The notes under the pieces are model-generated. The model was not told the origin of the DNA. It searched no databases and saw nothing but the letters and a program-made list of their open reading frames with translations. From IMG/VR virus record IMGVR_UViG_3300043811_000032, positions 34,692-98,691 of that record: a stretch of DNA of 64,000 nt. One strand, given 5' to 3'. Numbering within the stretch: position 1 is the first letter of the stretch; the number at the start of each line of letters is the position of its first letter. This DNA is from a virus. A program made the position numbers and the translations under genes. Shown piece after piece: positions 8,626 to 16,181 of this stretch.

Positions 8626-9851
8626 GATGCTACCCTCGCTGGTGCTAGTTCGTTCAACTCCTCGCACAGTCGCAATATCGCCTCTCGTTCCAGCCCCGGA
8701 TGATTGCCGACGTACCATCCGTAGTGGTGGATGTGCTCGGCGACCGGGAACCGCTCGTGGTAGTGCTCGCCGTAGATCCGCTTCAGGTACGGCTGCCTAA
8801 GTTGATTGCCACCACCGGCAACACCTCGCCTAAACTCAACACCGTGACGTCGCAGTAGTCCCTCCACCGCATCCCGCAGGGTTGTATCAGGGCGCTGGAG
8901 GACGAGGGTGAAGGCGTAACTAGAGCACCCTTCGATGGCAAAGTCCGTTTGGTAGACTTCCGGGTCGAGGTGCTGCAGGAACGTCTTGAGATTCTCGTTG
9001 CGTTTCGCATTGTTCTCGTCCAGTCGCTTGAGCTGCTCGATGCCCAGCACCGCGCCGATCTCAGTGTTGCGGCAGTTGAAGCCAGGCAGGGCGAACACAA
9101 ACTCGGGGTTGAGGTCGGGATGCTTGTGGTGCACGTGCCGCTTGTAGCCATCGCCGCCGCACTCGCGGGTCATGCCGTGGCCCCGCAGCATCCGCACCGT
9201 GCGGGCAAACTCGTCGTCGTCAGTCGCTACGATCCCACCCTCTATCGTCGTCATGTGATGGGCGTAGTACGTCGAGAAGTTCGATGCGAGTCCGAACGAG
9301 CCAACCTTCTTGCCCCAATATAGGGTCTCGGTGTTGATTGCACCGACAGCCTCACAGCAATCCTCAATGACCACCGGCCCCCAATCTTCCGGCGACTTGT
9401 TACAGACCACGTCCAGCGCCGCGTTGTTGAAGGCATTGTATCCCATGCAATGCGTTGGGAAAATTGCGAGCGGTCGCTCATCCTTGAGCGACTTCGCTAC
9501 CGACGATCCATCCATCCCCAGCGTCCGTCTGTCCACGTCCACGAACACCGGCTCCAGCCCGGCGTGCAACACGCTCGTGATGTCGCTACTCCACGTCAGC
9601 GTTGGCACCACCACCTTGCCCGGTCCGCGTAGCTCCTTGAGGGCGTGCATAGTCAGGAGGTTAGCGCTGCTGCCCGAGTTGACGAACACCGAGTGCTTGA
9701 CTCCCAGCCACTCGCTGAACTTGGCCTCGAACTCGCGGACCTTCGTGCCCTGCGTCAATCGCGGATCGTCCTGCGAGAGCAGCGCCTTCACCGCGTCGAG
9801 GTCCGAGCGGTGGAAGTTCTGTTGCATCAGGGGCCAGTTGAACTTGGTCAC
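8622..9851 (-). CDS. DegT/DnrJ-fold PLP enzyme, sugar 3-dehydratase (ColD/RfbH) type
   Basis: A 409-residue PLP-fold enzyme of the DegT/DnrJ/EryC1 superfamily, with NSGSSANLLTMHAL near residue 58, VVIEDCCEAVGA near residue 160 and a C-terminal aminotransferase-like domain. At the position where aminotransferases have their Schiff-base lysine, this protein has YAHHMTTIEGG, with His198 in place of Lys. That substitution is the known mark of ColD and E1/RfbH, which remove the 3-hydroxyl of NDP-4-keto-6-deoxysugars. The predicted role is therefore 3-deoxygenation rather than transamination. The GTG start at 9851 overlaps the upstream stop. Confidence 0.8.
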   Translation of the reverse strand: MTKFNWPLMQQNFHRSDLDAVKALLSQDDPRLTQGTKVREFEAKFSEWLGVKHSVFVNSGSSANLLTMHALKELRGPGKVVVPTLTWSSDITSVLHAGLEPVFVDVDRRTLGMDGSSVAKSLKDERPLAIFPTHCMGYNAFNNAALDVVCNKSPEDWGPVVIEDCCEAVGAINTETLYWGKKVGSFGLASNFSTYYAHHMTTIEGGIVATDDDEFARTVRMLRGHGMTRECGGDGYKRHVHHKHPDLNPEFVFALPGFNCRNTEIGAVLGIEQLKRLDENNAKRNENLKTFLQHLDPEVYQTDFAIEGCSSYAFTLVLQRPDTTLRDAVEGLLRRHGVEFRRGVAGGGNQLRQPYLKRIYGEHYHERFPVAEHIHHYGWYVGNHPGLEREAILRLCEELNELAPARVAS

Positions 9852-10114
9852 TTGCTCAGCTTTCTCTTGAGTCGAGTGTCTGGTCCACCAGTTGGATAGC
9901 AACGATACCCACCGCCACACGCCTCCCGTCCCTGTTCCGGCTTGTCGATGCGGTTGTCACGTCGCACAGTAGCATTCTTCGGCAACCGAAAGTGCTTCTT
10001 CCTCACAGTGGTATCTCCGTTCAGCCAGTCGGGATCGTTGCGTGCATAGTAAGCATCCAACGACGACCACCGCTTCCAGGTCCCATCCTGCCAAACCGTG
10101 ATGCACTCATCCAT
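9848..10114 (-). CDS. Hypothetical 88-residue protein
   Basis: A basic small protein (MDECITVWQDGTWKRWSSLD...) rich in Trp and Arg, ending RLKRKLSK. ATG 10114 overlaps the end of the upstream gene by 8 bases and the stop overlaps the PLP-enzyme GTG. Unrecognised. Confidence 0.6.
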   Translation of the reverse strand: MDECITVWQDGTWKRWSSLDAYYARNDPDWLNGDTTVRKKHFRLPKNATVRRDNRIDKPEQGREACGGGYRCYPTGGPDTRLKRKLSK

Positions 10115-10445
10115 AAGTGATCGGACTCCTGATCTCACCCTTGCGCTTGGCGTCGCGGTGCCAGTCTTCGAGGATCACGTTCTCGCCGCTGCTGATGTCG
10201 GCCGTCGCCAGCCAGGCGCTGAACGCCTTGAGCTTGGCCTTGTTCGCAGGGTCACTGCTCTGCAGCACCTTGGCCACCGCCTCCTGCAACAGCCGCTTAT
10301 TCTCCTGCTCCTCGTCCGTTAGCTGCCGCTTCTGCTCCACTCGGAACCATCGGTGCAGAGCGATCAGGTTGCGGAAGGTCTGACTCATCAGCTCTCCGAA
10401 GAGCTTCTGGACGTGTGCCTTCTCGGCCCGTTGCTCCTGGTTCAC
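10107..10445 (-). CDS. Hypothetical 112-residue helical protein
   Basis: Almost entirely alpha-helical with heptad-like charge in residues 38-75, suggesting a coiled coil. The GTG start overlaps the stop of the TPP-enzyme beta gene as GTGA. No family recognised; position between the 3-dehydratase-like gene and the TPP pair suggests an accessory role, which is only inference. Confidence 0.6.
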   Translation of the reverse strand: MNQEQRAEKAHVQKLFGELMSQTFRNLIALHRWFRVEQKRQLTDEEQENKRLLQEAVAKVLQSSDPANKAKLKAFSAWLATADISSGENVILEDWHRDAKRKGEIRSPITYG

Positions 10446-11074
10446 AACAGATCCCCCTGCTGCACCAGCACGGTCGAGCCATCGGACTCCACTGCGTCCA
10501 CAAACTCCTCGTAGACGGCGCCGTCACGACCCGGGCCACCGCACAAGTCGACGACCGGAATGTTGGTAAGCATCTGGTCCAAGGCATGACAGTAGTTGCC
10601 GCTGTGCTGCGGTCCCGGATCGAGCGGCTCGGTAGCACCGGTCTGCGTGACGATGATGACCTTGATCGGCTTGCCCGTCATCTGCTCGTACTTGTCGAGA
10701 TGGTTGACGAGCTGGTCGGTCGCACAGAGCAGGAAGTTGATCCGCGGCACCACGCAGATCGGCAGCATCCCCGCCATCGCCATGCCCATCGCCATGCCGA
10801 GCTGCGTGTTCTCGAACACCGGCAGCTCTAACTTGCGGTCGTCGGGCAGGCCCAGCTCCGCGATCTGCTTGCTGATGGCATGAGCAGGATAGCGAACGCC
10901 TTGGCCAAGAAAGATTGCGTTGGACTGCTCGGCCAGCAGCTTCATCCCGCGCATGATCTCGGTGCGGTAGTTCATCTTTGGTAGCTGAACTAGAGTCTCC
11001 CCGTGGGACATAGCCTCTTGCAGCCGCTTGATGCGACCGGCATCTTTCGACCGAGGGTCAGTACAGTCGTGCAT
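10442..11074 (-). CDS. TPP-dependent E1 beta-like subunit (pyrimidine-binding domain)
   Basis: A 210-residue protein matching the pyrimidine-binding domain of transketolase-like / pyruvate dehydrogenase E1 beta subunits. It has IFLGQGVRYP near residue 54 and LPVFENTQLGMAMGMAMAG near residue 85, where the Glu is the residue that activates thiamine. The final transketolase C-terminal domain seen in full E1 beta (about 320 residues) is missing. GAGGAG precedes the ATG. It should pair with the alpha-like protein at 11.4 kb to transfer a two-carbon unit. Similar alpha/beta pairs attach C2 branches to keto-sugars in some antibiotic pathways. Confidence 0.75.
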   Translation of the reverse strand: MHDCTDPRSKDAGRIKRLQEAMSHGETLVQLPKMNYRTEIMRGMKLLAEQSNAIFLGQGVRYPAHAISKQIAELGLPDDRKLELPVFENTQLGMAMGMAMAGMLPICVVPRINFLLCATDQLVNHLDKYEQMTGKPIKVIIVTQTGATEPLDPGPQHSGNYCHALDQMLTNIPVVDLCGGPGRDGAVYEEFVDAVESDGSTVLVQQGDLL

Positions 11075-11083
11075 CGTTGCTCC

Positions 11084-11350
11084 TCACTGTTGCTCTTCTC
11101 GCTGTATGAGTTGGTCCAGCGGGCTCAGCTCCTCGCTCGCCAGCCAGTGCATCGTCATCCGTCGGAAGTTCCGCTGTCGCAACGTCGGTCGTCGCTCTGG
11201 CTCGTGCGGCCCCTCGTAAGTATCCCGCCTCAGTACCACCGGCTTGCCCATCACAAAGTTGGGCGGTCCTAGCAGATCATCGATTTCCCTGAGCGTCAGG
11301 CCCTGCATCCGCAACTGGAACCGGCTGCGGTCGCGTGCGTAGGCTGGCAT
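11084..11350 (-). CDS. Hypothetical 88-residue basic protein
   Basis: An Arg-rich protein (MPAYARDRSRFQLRMQGLTL...) with a helix-turn-helix-like LTLREIDDLLGPPN segment at residues 18-31. It sits between the two TPP-enzyme subunit genes. No clear family; DNA binding is possible but unproven. Confidence 0.55.
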   Translation of the reverse strand: MPAYARDRSRFQLRMQGLTLREIDDLLGPPNFVMGKPVVLRRDTYEGPHEPERRPTLRQRNFRRMTMHWLASEELSPLDQLIQREEQQ

Positions 11351-11368
11351 TCCGTTGCCCTCGTTAGT

Positions 11369-12052
11369 TTACATCCCGCCTGTAGGTTGAAGTTGCTTGG
11401 CGCCAAAGTCGATAAAGCGACCAGCACCCATGTGCGGCCAGCCGAGTTCGTAGCGGTAGCGCACGCTAGTCAGTCTTCTGCTGCCGTACATCGCCTCGAT
11501 GCCGGGGTCAGAAGACCTGGTCTTACCCCATACCTCCGCCGTCGGCGTGTTCACGCACTTGCCGTTATCCTCGACCACGTAGGTGATCGGCAGATCGTGG
11601 TTGGCGGCATAACGGGTGCACTCGGCGAACGCTCCCATCTCCGCGGCCATGTCGCCGACGAAACACCAAACGTGTCCTAGCTTGTAGACTCCGTCATTAT
11701 CTCGGCTCAGCAACTTCTCGTGTTTGATCGACCACGCCACACCTAGTGCGATGGGCAGGTTGCCGCCGCAGATGGCACTGCTGTAGAACCGCCGCTCGGG
11801 CACGCAGATCGTGATGGACTCGCCCTTGAGGATCTTCGCCATCAGCTCGTCGCGGGGGATGCCGTGGAGTAACGCATGGTAGTGACTTCTCCACGTTGAA
11901 AATACGTAGTCATGCGGCTTGACTCGCTTGAAGACCTCGATGAGCTGATCTTCGTTGCCAGCGCTCAGGTGCACTGGTGCGCGGATCTTACCGGCGTTGT
12001 AGGCCGTGGCGACCTCTTGCTCGAAGTCGATCAGTTCCTGCTTGGTGACCAC
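11369..12052 (-). CDS. TPP-dependent dehydrogenase E1 alpha-like subunit
   Basis: A 227-residue protein similar to the TPP-binding core of E1 alpha subunits. FSTWRSHYHALLHGIP (residues 51-66) matches the usual active-site loop. The TPP/Mg motif is present as GDM at residues 133-135 followed 26 residues later by DN (162-163), a variant of GDG...NN. It is shorter than typical E1 alpha (about 330 residues), lacking the C-terminal phosphorylation-loop part. The GTG start follows GAGGA. With the beta-like protein it forms a split TPP enzyme; no lipoyl (E2) partner is seen, which favours a sugar-modifying rather than a dehydrogenase role. Confidence 0.75.
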   Translation of the reverse strand: MVTKQELIDFEQEVATAYNAGKIRAPVHLSAGNEDQLIEVFKRVKPHDYVFSTWRSHYHALLHGIPRDELMAKILKGESITICVPERRFYSSAICGGNLPIALGVAWSIKHEKLLSRDNDGVYKLGHVWCFVGDMAAEMGAFAECTRYAANHDLPITYVVEDNGKCVNTPTAEVWGKTRSSDPGIEAMYGSRRLTSVRYRYELGWPHMGAGRFIDFGAKQLQPTGGM

Positions 12053-12057
12053 TGGTG

Positions 12058-12429
12058 CTAGTCCTCTTCGGGGATGCTGCGAAGCCTCGACATATCCATC
12101 ACGGGCACTGGTGCATGGGGCACAGCCAAGTCTGCTCGCTTGCGGGCTTCCCGTTCCCGCGTCTCGCGAGTCAACCGCTCCTCCGCCAGCTCCTGCAACA
12201 ACTCAGGGGGACCCGACAGCGTGCCGGTGTCGTCGAACTCCGCCACCCGGTCACCGATCTGCACCGAAATACTGCTGGTACCGCCGACGTGAATGCCTTG
12301 GCTACGACGGTCGAGTGGACGTGCCTGGCAAGCCATAATACCTTGCAGCAAGTCGCACTCCAAACCGGCGAACGCCTCGTTGAAGCCCTTGATGAAGTTG
12401 CGGACCCAACGCTCGGTAATCTGGCTCAT
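12058..12429 (-). CDS. Hypothetical 123-residue protein
   Basis: Starts MSQITERWVRNFIKGFNEAF and ends with an Arg/Glu-rich helix. ATG 12429 overlaps the upstream stop as ATGA. The central part (ISVQIGDRVAEFDDTGTLSG) has beta-strand character. Not recognised; it lies between the packaging and sugar modules. Confidence 0.55.
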   Translation of the reverse strand: MSQITERWVRNFIKGFNEAFAGLECDLLQGIMACQARPLDRRSQGIHVGGTSSISVQIGDRVAEFDDTGTLSGPPELLQELAEERLTRETREREARKRADLAVPHAPVPVMDMSRLRSIPEED

Positions 12430-12614
12430 CGATGCCTCCTCCGCTGTTGCTGCCGCCACTTGGTAACGGCGCAGGCGTTCTGGTGCTGGTCGTCGTCGAG
12501 TCCTTGCAGGCGGAACGTGCAAGTGCAGGCCGGCTCTTTGCCTAGATAGCGAGAACAGTCTTTGTCATGCTCTCCTCGCAGATCTCGTTCGCACTCGCTG
12601 CACTCAACACTCAT
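12426..12614 (-). CDS. Small Cys-rich zinc-binding-like protein
   Basis: A 62-residue protein starting MSVECSECERDLRGEHDKDC with further Cys at CTC and NAC. CxxC pairs suggest one zinc site. The ATG overlaps the terminase nuclease stop as TGATG. Tail is Arg/Gln-rich. Confidence 0.6.
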   Translation of the reverse strand: MSVECSECERDLRGEHDKDCSRYLGKEPACTCTFRLQGLDDDQHQNACAVTKWRQQQRRRHR

Positions 12615-13696
12615 CACTTGCCTCCCACGTGCATCACCAGTCGCCTGTTGCCGATGCCAACATCGTACAGGGCGTTGGCACACGCCATCGTCAGGTCGCC
12701 GTGGTGCCGCACCCCACCGGCCGTGCCGCGGTGCTCCAAGTGAGTGTTGACCGCGTCGACCCCGCCCTTACGGATGTCCTGGAAGCTCTTCAGCTCCGCC
12801 ATGAAGTGCTGGTACTCGCCCTTGAAGTACCGCTGCTCATATTCGTCGTCTCCCTCGTAGCGGAACCGCAGCTTGCGGCAGGCGGTACAACCGAAAGCAT
12901 GCTGGCCGCTGACTCGGGTTAGCTCCGCTGCATCGTACTCCAGCCCCTCACCGTCGCTGAACTGCACACCCACACCATCGCTGCCAACGTAGACTACCGT
13001 GCCCGTCTCGCCCTCACGCTCGCCCTTCCACACCTTGGCCAGGTCCTTGATCTTCCAGTCCCGCAGGCCGACAGGGAAGTCGCAGTTGCGGCATGGGCTG
13101 GCGATGCGTGCCTGCTGGTACAGGTTGAGGATGTTAACCAGCTCCAGCTTCGGCACCGTCCTGCGCTGACGTCCCTTGCGGTCCGTGTGCATCATCGGGT
13201 TGGCGTTGCTCGTGATGCTGGTGATGGGGCTGACCCTACCGTGGAACCCCATCTGCTGGAGGAGCAGCCTGAGTTCGGCGCACCAACTCACCCCGCTGCC
13301 GTCGGGGACAACCGACACGTCGCCCGTGTTCTGCAATCCGACAGCGAGTGCCGCCACGTCGTTCTTGATATCGAGGTAGAAGTCCGGGTCACCGGTCGGC
13401 CAGCGCTGCAGCCAGATCACGTCCACGTGCGGATCGCGCGGCCCCATGAACCGCTCGTCGTAGATCCGGGTCCGCACCACCGCCATCGCCGCCGGATCGA
13501 CCATCGCCCCCAGGTCGACACCGATCACGAACAGCTGCCGCACTAGGTCGCCGCTGTCCTCGGCCCGCAGCCGCAGCTCGTGGCGATGCTGCCCGAGCCG
13601 GTAGTCACCATCGATAGGCCGGTCGCGCTGCTGCTGACCGGAGCGACCAAGTACTCCGGGGCGGCGCTGCGGCATCATGTGGCTGGGGAAGATCAT
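12614..13696 (-). CDS. Terminase large subunit, nuclease domain polypeptide
   Basis: A 360-residue protein with the RNase H-fold nuclease domain of phage large terminases, which cuts concatemeric DNA at the capsid portal. FVIGVDLGAMVDPAAMAVV near residue 57 is the first catalytic Asp motif. VVPDGSGVSW follows as the second strand, and HHGDLTMACANALY near the C-terminus supplies the last acidic residue. There is no Walker motif, because the ATPase half is encoded separately at 13.8-14.6 kb. The ATG at 13696 overlaps the 36-codon ORF stop. A CRNC and a CTAC pair lie in an inserted middle region. Confidence 0.8.
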   Translation of the reverse strand: MIFPSHMMPQRRPGVLGRSGQQQRDRPIDGDYRLGQHRHELRLRAEDSGDLVRQLFVIGVDLGAMVDPAAMAVVRTRIYDERFMGPRDPHVDVIWLQRWPTGDPDFYLDIKNDVAALAVGLQNTGDVSVVPDGSGVSWCAELRLLLQQMGFHGRVSPITSITSNANPMMHTDRKGRQRRTVPKLELVNILNLYQQARIASPCRNCDFPVGLRDWKIKDLAKVWKGEREGETGTVVYVGSDGVGVQFSDGEGLEYDAAELTRVSGQHAFGCTACRKLRFRYEGDDEYEQRYFKGEYQHFMAELKSFQDIRKGGVDAVNTHLEHRGTAGGVRHHGDLTMACANALYDVGIGNRRLVMHVGGK

Positions 13697-13803
13697 CGAT
13701 CCAACCCATAGAACCAACGACCAAGCGGGGACCACGATGGATCAAACAAAATACCCCATACAACCAACCCCATCGCTGCCCAGAAGAACCAAGGAGCATC
13801 CAT
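13693..13803 (-). CDS. 36-residue membrane peptide between terminase halves
   Basis: Starts one base after the ATPase gene stop and overlaps the nuclease gene start as ATGA. The product has one hydrophobic span (PWFFWAAMGLVVWGILF) followed by a Trp-rich tail. The exact spacing suggests translation coupled to the terminase genes. It could alternatively be a remnant of the linker that once joined the two domains. Confidence 0.5.
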   Translation of the reverse strand: MDAPWFFWAAMGLVVWGILFDPSWSPLGRWFYGLDR

Positions 13804-13804
13804 C

Positions 13805-14620
13805 TCAGTTGCTCTCGTACAGTCCACCCCAGCCGCGGTCCACGTCGCCGAAGAAGCTGTGGACCTCTGCCAGGAACTCGGTCTCGTACTCTTGCTTGAT
13901 CCACCAGTCACCATGCGACTGCCGCTCCGTCTCGATGAACTGCGGTGTGATACGTGGGCAGTCGCGCCACGTATACCTGTGCCGCATCCAGTCCTTGCGG
14001 CGATTACCTTGCCACTCCTCGTAGAAGAACCCCCGCTGCCCATATGGTGTGGATAGCAGTGCCAGCCTCGACTTGATGCCTGTAGTAGCCTCGCTCACTG
14101 CCAGCATGGGCGTCACCACCGCGTAGAACTCGTCCTTGATGCGGGCTGCCTCGTCGATGCCCAGCAGCGTCACGCCGTGCTCGCCGATGATCGTATCGCC
14201 CGAGCAGGGCAGCGCTACCATCCTGCCACCGTTGGCTAGCTCCAACTCGTGCATCGTGTCCCGTGCGATATCTACCAAGTTAAGCCGCTGTGCGTACCCC
14301 TTAGCTCGAGCGATCAACCGCATCGCTTGTCGATCCGAGCGGCTCAGAATCATGGCGAAGCCGCCCAGTGCCGCTTCCAAGTACGCCGCACACGCAAACG
14401 TCTCTGTCTTGCCTCCTCCACGAGTAGTGCACATAAGTACGTTGTCTTGGCGCGTGACCAGTTCAACCAGAGCCTTCCGCTGCCACGGGTCTGGAGTCGG
14501 CATCGCCCGCCACGGTTGCAACCACAACCGAGCGGCGGAATCTCCTCGCAACGCCCGGCTCAACAGTTGCTGCTGCCGGCTGCTCAAACGGGACAGTTGG
14601 CTTGTCCAATCCGCTGACAC
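13805..14620 (-). CDS. Terminase large subunit, ATPase domain polypeptide
   Basis: A 271-residue protein covering only the packaging ATPase domain. The adenine-binding region is DPWQRKAL near residue 44, Walker A is TTRGGGKT (residues 65-72), and Walker B is TLLGIDEAAR (151-160) with the catalytic Glu. ALLSTPYGQRGFFYEEW is the coupling-motif region. It ends after EYETEFLAEVHSFFG, where full-length TerL proteins continue into the nuclease. The GTG start at 14620, with AGAGGTG upstream, gives a 158-base overlap with the upstream gene. A start at MPTPDPW (14503) is possible. Confidence 0.85.
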   Translation of the reverse strand: MSADWTSQLSRLSSRQQQLLSRALRGDSAARLWLQPWRAMPTPDPWQRKALVELVTRQDNVLMCTTRGGGKTETFACAAYLEAALGGFAMILSRSDRQAMRLIARAKGYAQRLNLVDIARDTMHELELANGGRMVALPCSGDTIIGEHGVTLLGIDEAARIKDEFYAVVTPMLAVSEATTGIKSRLALLSTPYGQRGFFYEEWQGNRRKDWMRHRYTWRDCPRITPQFIETERQSHGDWWIKQEYETEFLAEVHSFFGDVDRGWGGLYESN

Positions 14621-15149
14621 CGTTCACCTCTGGAGGAAGGGAGCCGAGCAAGCCGGCGACTGCCGTGGCCAAGTCCGCTCGGTCATCCTCGGCCTCAACC
14701 TTCTGTTCCGACCCCGATCCCAGTTGCACCGCCACCGCCGCTTTGAGGAAGTTCGCCTTGCGGTCCGACGCCCGCTTGTCCCACTCGCCCAGTGCCATCC
14801 GAGATAACCCACACAGCGGGCTCTCTGGGTCTAGCGCGTCTTCCAGCTCAGCCTCGATGATCGCTCGGCGTTCACTGGGAGTCAACCCATCATCAGGGTC
14901 GCTCAGCGTTACCAGCGTCTGCCGCAACCGCTCCTGCAAGTCTACCTGTGCCAGCGGGATAGCCTCAGCCAACAACCTCTCCGTCGTCGCTGCCCGTCGC
15001 TTACGTCGAGCTGCGTTCTTCTTGCTCCTCTTGGCCTGCTGCTCGGCCTTGGTGTGGGTCTTGAGAGGCTTCATCTGTGATCGGGTCCGTTTAGTCCCGT
15101 TACTACCCCGCCCGCTCGTTTTTCTGGTCCGTTTCTTACCTAAGCCCAT
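14463..15149 (-). CDS. Hypothetical protein upstream of TerL, candidate small terminase
   Basis: A 228-residue protein. The first 45 residues are extremely Lys/Arg-rich, the middle (residues 50-130) is helical and charged, and the C-terminus is Ala/Val-rich. Its position directly before the TerL ATPase gene, and its basic helical nature, fit a small terminase subunit, but no TerS motif is visible. ATG 15149 was chosen because the upstream in-frame stretch runs antisense across the divergent gene. The last 158 bases overlap the ATPase gene. Confidence 0.5.
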   Translation of the reverse strand: MGLGKKRTRKTSGRGSNGTKRTRSQMKPLKTHTKAEQQAKRSKKNAARRKRRAATTERLLAEAIPLAQVDLQERLRQTLVTLSDPDDGLTPSERRAIIEAELEDALDPESPLCGLSRMALGEWDKRASDRKANFLKAAVAVQLGSGSEQKVEAEDDRADLATAVAGLLGSLPPEVNGVSGLDKPTVPFEQPAAATVEPGVARRFRRSVVVATVAGDADSRPVAAEGSG

Positions 15150-15160
15150 GCGATGTATAG

Positions 15161-15166
15161 TATAAT
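15161..15166 (+). promoter_or_regulatory. TATAAT -10 box upstream of the sigma-like gene
   Basis: A perfect TATAAT lies 23 bases before the ATG at 15189. It sits in a short AT-rich stretch between two divergent genes, and would start transcription near 15173, giving a leader of about 16 bases. No good -35 match is visible at 16-18 bases spacing. The same AT-rich stretch could serve the leftward gene at 15149. Confidence 0.45.
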
Positions 15167-15188
15167 AGCCGAAAACAAGGGGCCGCTC

Positions 15189-15674
15189 ATGACCACCGCA
15201 TACGCCGCCGATGCCGCCCACCTCATCCGCGTAGCCCGCAAGGTATGCCGCCGTGCCGGCTTCCCCGTAGACGCCGACCCCGAGTACGATAGCGCCATCA
15301 ACTACGCCGTATGCCTCGCTGTGGCCAAGTACAAGCCAGGCAAGAAGTCCCTGTGCACCACTGCCTGCGACTACGCCATCCACAAGTGCATCCAGGCGAG
15401 GAAGACCATAGCCCGTTGGCGTCGTCAGGACGCTGCTGGGGCTAGCCGTCCGCAAGCCCTGGACCGTGGCCGTGCCCTGCTACCCGACCCCTTCCCCATC
15501 GCCATCCCGCTCCTCGACCGGCAAGTGCTGGACTTCGTTGCCGCCCAGATCGGCACCGGCTGTCCCAACCGCGGGCGGAGCCGTGCTGCTCGGCTGCTCC
15601 AAATGACCCGCCCCTCCCTCGACCGGTTGCTGGACGACATCTTCCTGCGCAACCCGAGCCTGCTCAGCCTTTGA
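15189..15674 (+). CDS. Sigma-70-like / HTH regulatory protein
   Basis: A 161-residue rightward gene isolated among leftward genes. Residues 35-85 (AINYAVCLAVAKYKPGKK, then CDYAIHKCIQARKTIARWRR) follow the spacing of sigma-70 region 2, where an acidic helix is followed by Y-x-P-x-K and a basic helix. Residues 130-155 (RSRAARLLQMTRPSLDRLLDD) look like a region-4-type helix-turn-helix. It may redirect host RNA polymerase to phage promoters. AAGGGG precedes the ATG. The 3' third is overlapped antisense by the leftward gene ending at 15480. Confidence 0.5.
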   Translation: MTTAYAADAAHLIRVARKVCRRAGFPVDADPEYDSAINYAVCLAVAKYKPGKKSLCTTACDYAIHKCIQARKTIARWRRQDAAGASRPQALDRGRALLPDPFPIAIPLLDRQVLDFVAAQIGTGCPNRGRSRAARLLQMTRPSLDRLLDDIFLRNPSLLSL

Positions 15675-16181
15675 CCTGTTTCGCCCGCTGCCCGATGGCG
15701 TGGTCGGCTTCACCACCACCCCTACGCCGTGCCCGTTCTTCTCCGCCTCGATCTTCGCCGCTCGGCCATTGCGGTACTCCTCGATCTGTGCCGCCCGCAG
15801 CTCCGCCGCCTTCGCCTTCGCCGCCTTGCGCAGCTCACGCCGGATCTCTTTCGCCTCCAGCTTGGCTCGTGCCTCGTCCTGCCGAGCCCGCCGCTTCTCC
15901 GCGATGCTGCGCAGGCGCTTGTCCTGCAGGTTCTGCGGCTCCTCCCAGTAGGCTGTCGCCGAGACCTGCGCGACGATCTCCCGCACCCGCAGGGCATCGT
16001 CGTTGAAGTACTCCACCACCTTGTCGCAGTGGGCGATCAGCCGATGCCCCGGTTGGTAGCAGCCGAGCAGGTAAGCCAGCAGCTCCGCCTCGTCCTCGGT
16101 CACCTGCAGCGGGCGCCACTGTGGCTGGAGGACGTAGCCCGTGGTCTGCTTCTTCTGGTGCTTGCGCTTCTTGCGTGGCAT
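15480..16181 (-). CDS. Hypothetical coiled-coil protein
   Basis: A 233-residue protein with a very basic N-terminus (MPRKKRKHQKKQTTG), a folded section to about residue 85, then a long Arg/Lys/Glu/Ala helix (residues 85-145) and a low-complexity tail. ATG 16181 overlaps the methyltransferase stop as TGATG. The last 65 codons lie antisense to the sigma-like gene, so the true functional end is uncertain. Function unknown. Confidence 0.5.
   Translation of the reverse strand: MPRKKRKHQKKQTTGYVLQPQWRPLQVTEDEAELLAYLLGCYQPGHRLIAHCDKVVEYFNDDALRVREIVAQVSATAYWEEPQNLQDKRLRSIAEKRRARQDEARAKLEAKEIRRELRKAAKAKAAELRAAQIEEYRNGRAAKIEAEKNGHGVGVVVKPTTPSGSGRNRSKAEQARVAQEDVVQQPVEGGAGHLEQPSSTAPPAVGTAGADLGGNEVQHLPVEERDGDGEGVG

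Noticed and set aside
8622-9851. Sugar aminotransferase call
   Set aside because: The conserved Lys is His, so transamination is unlikely; reassigned to a 3-dehydratase type.
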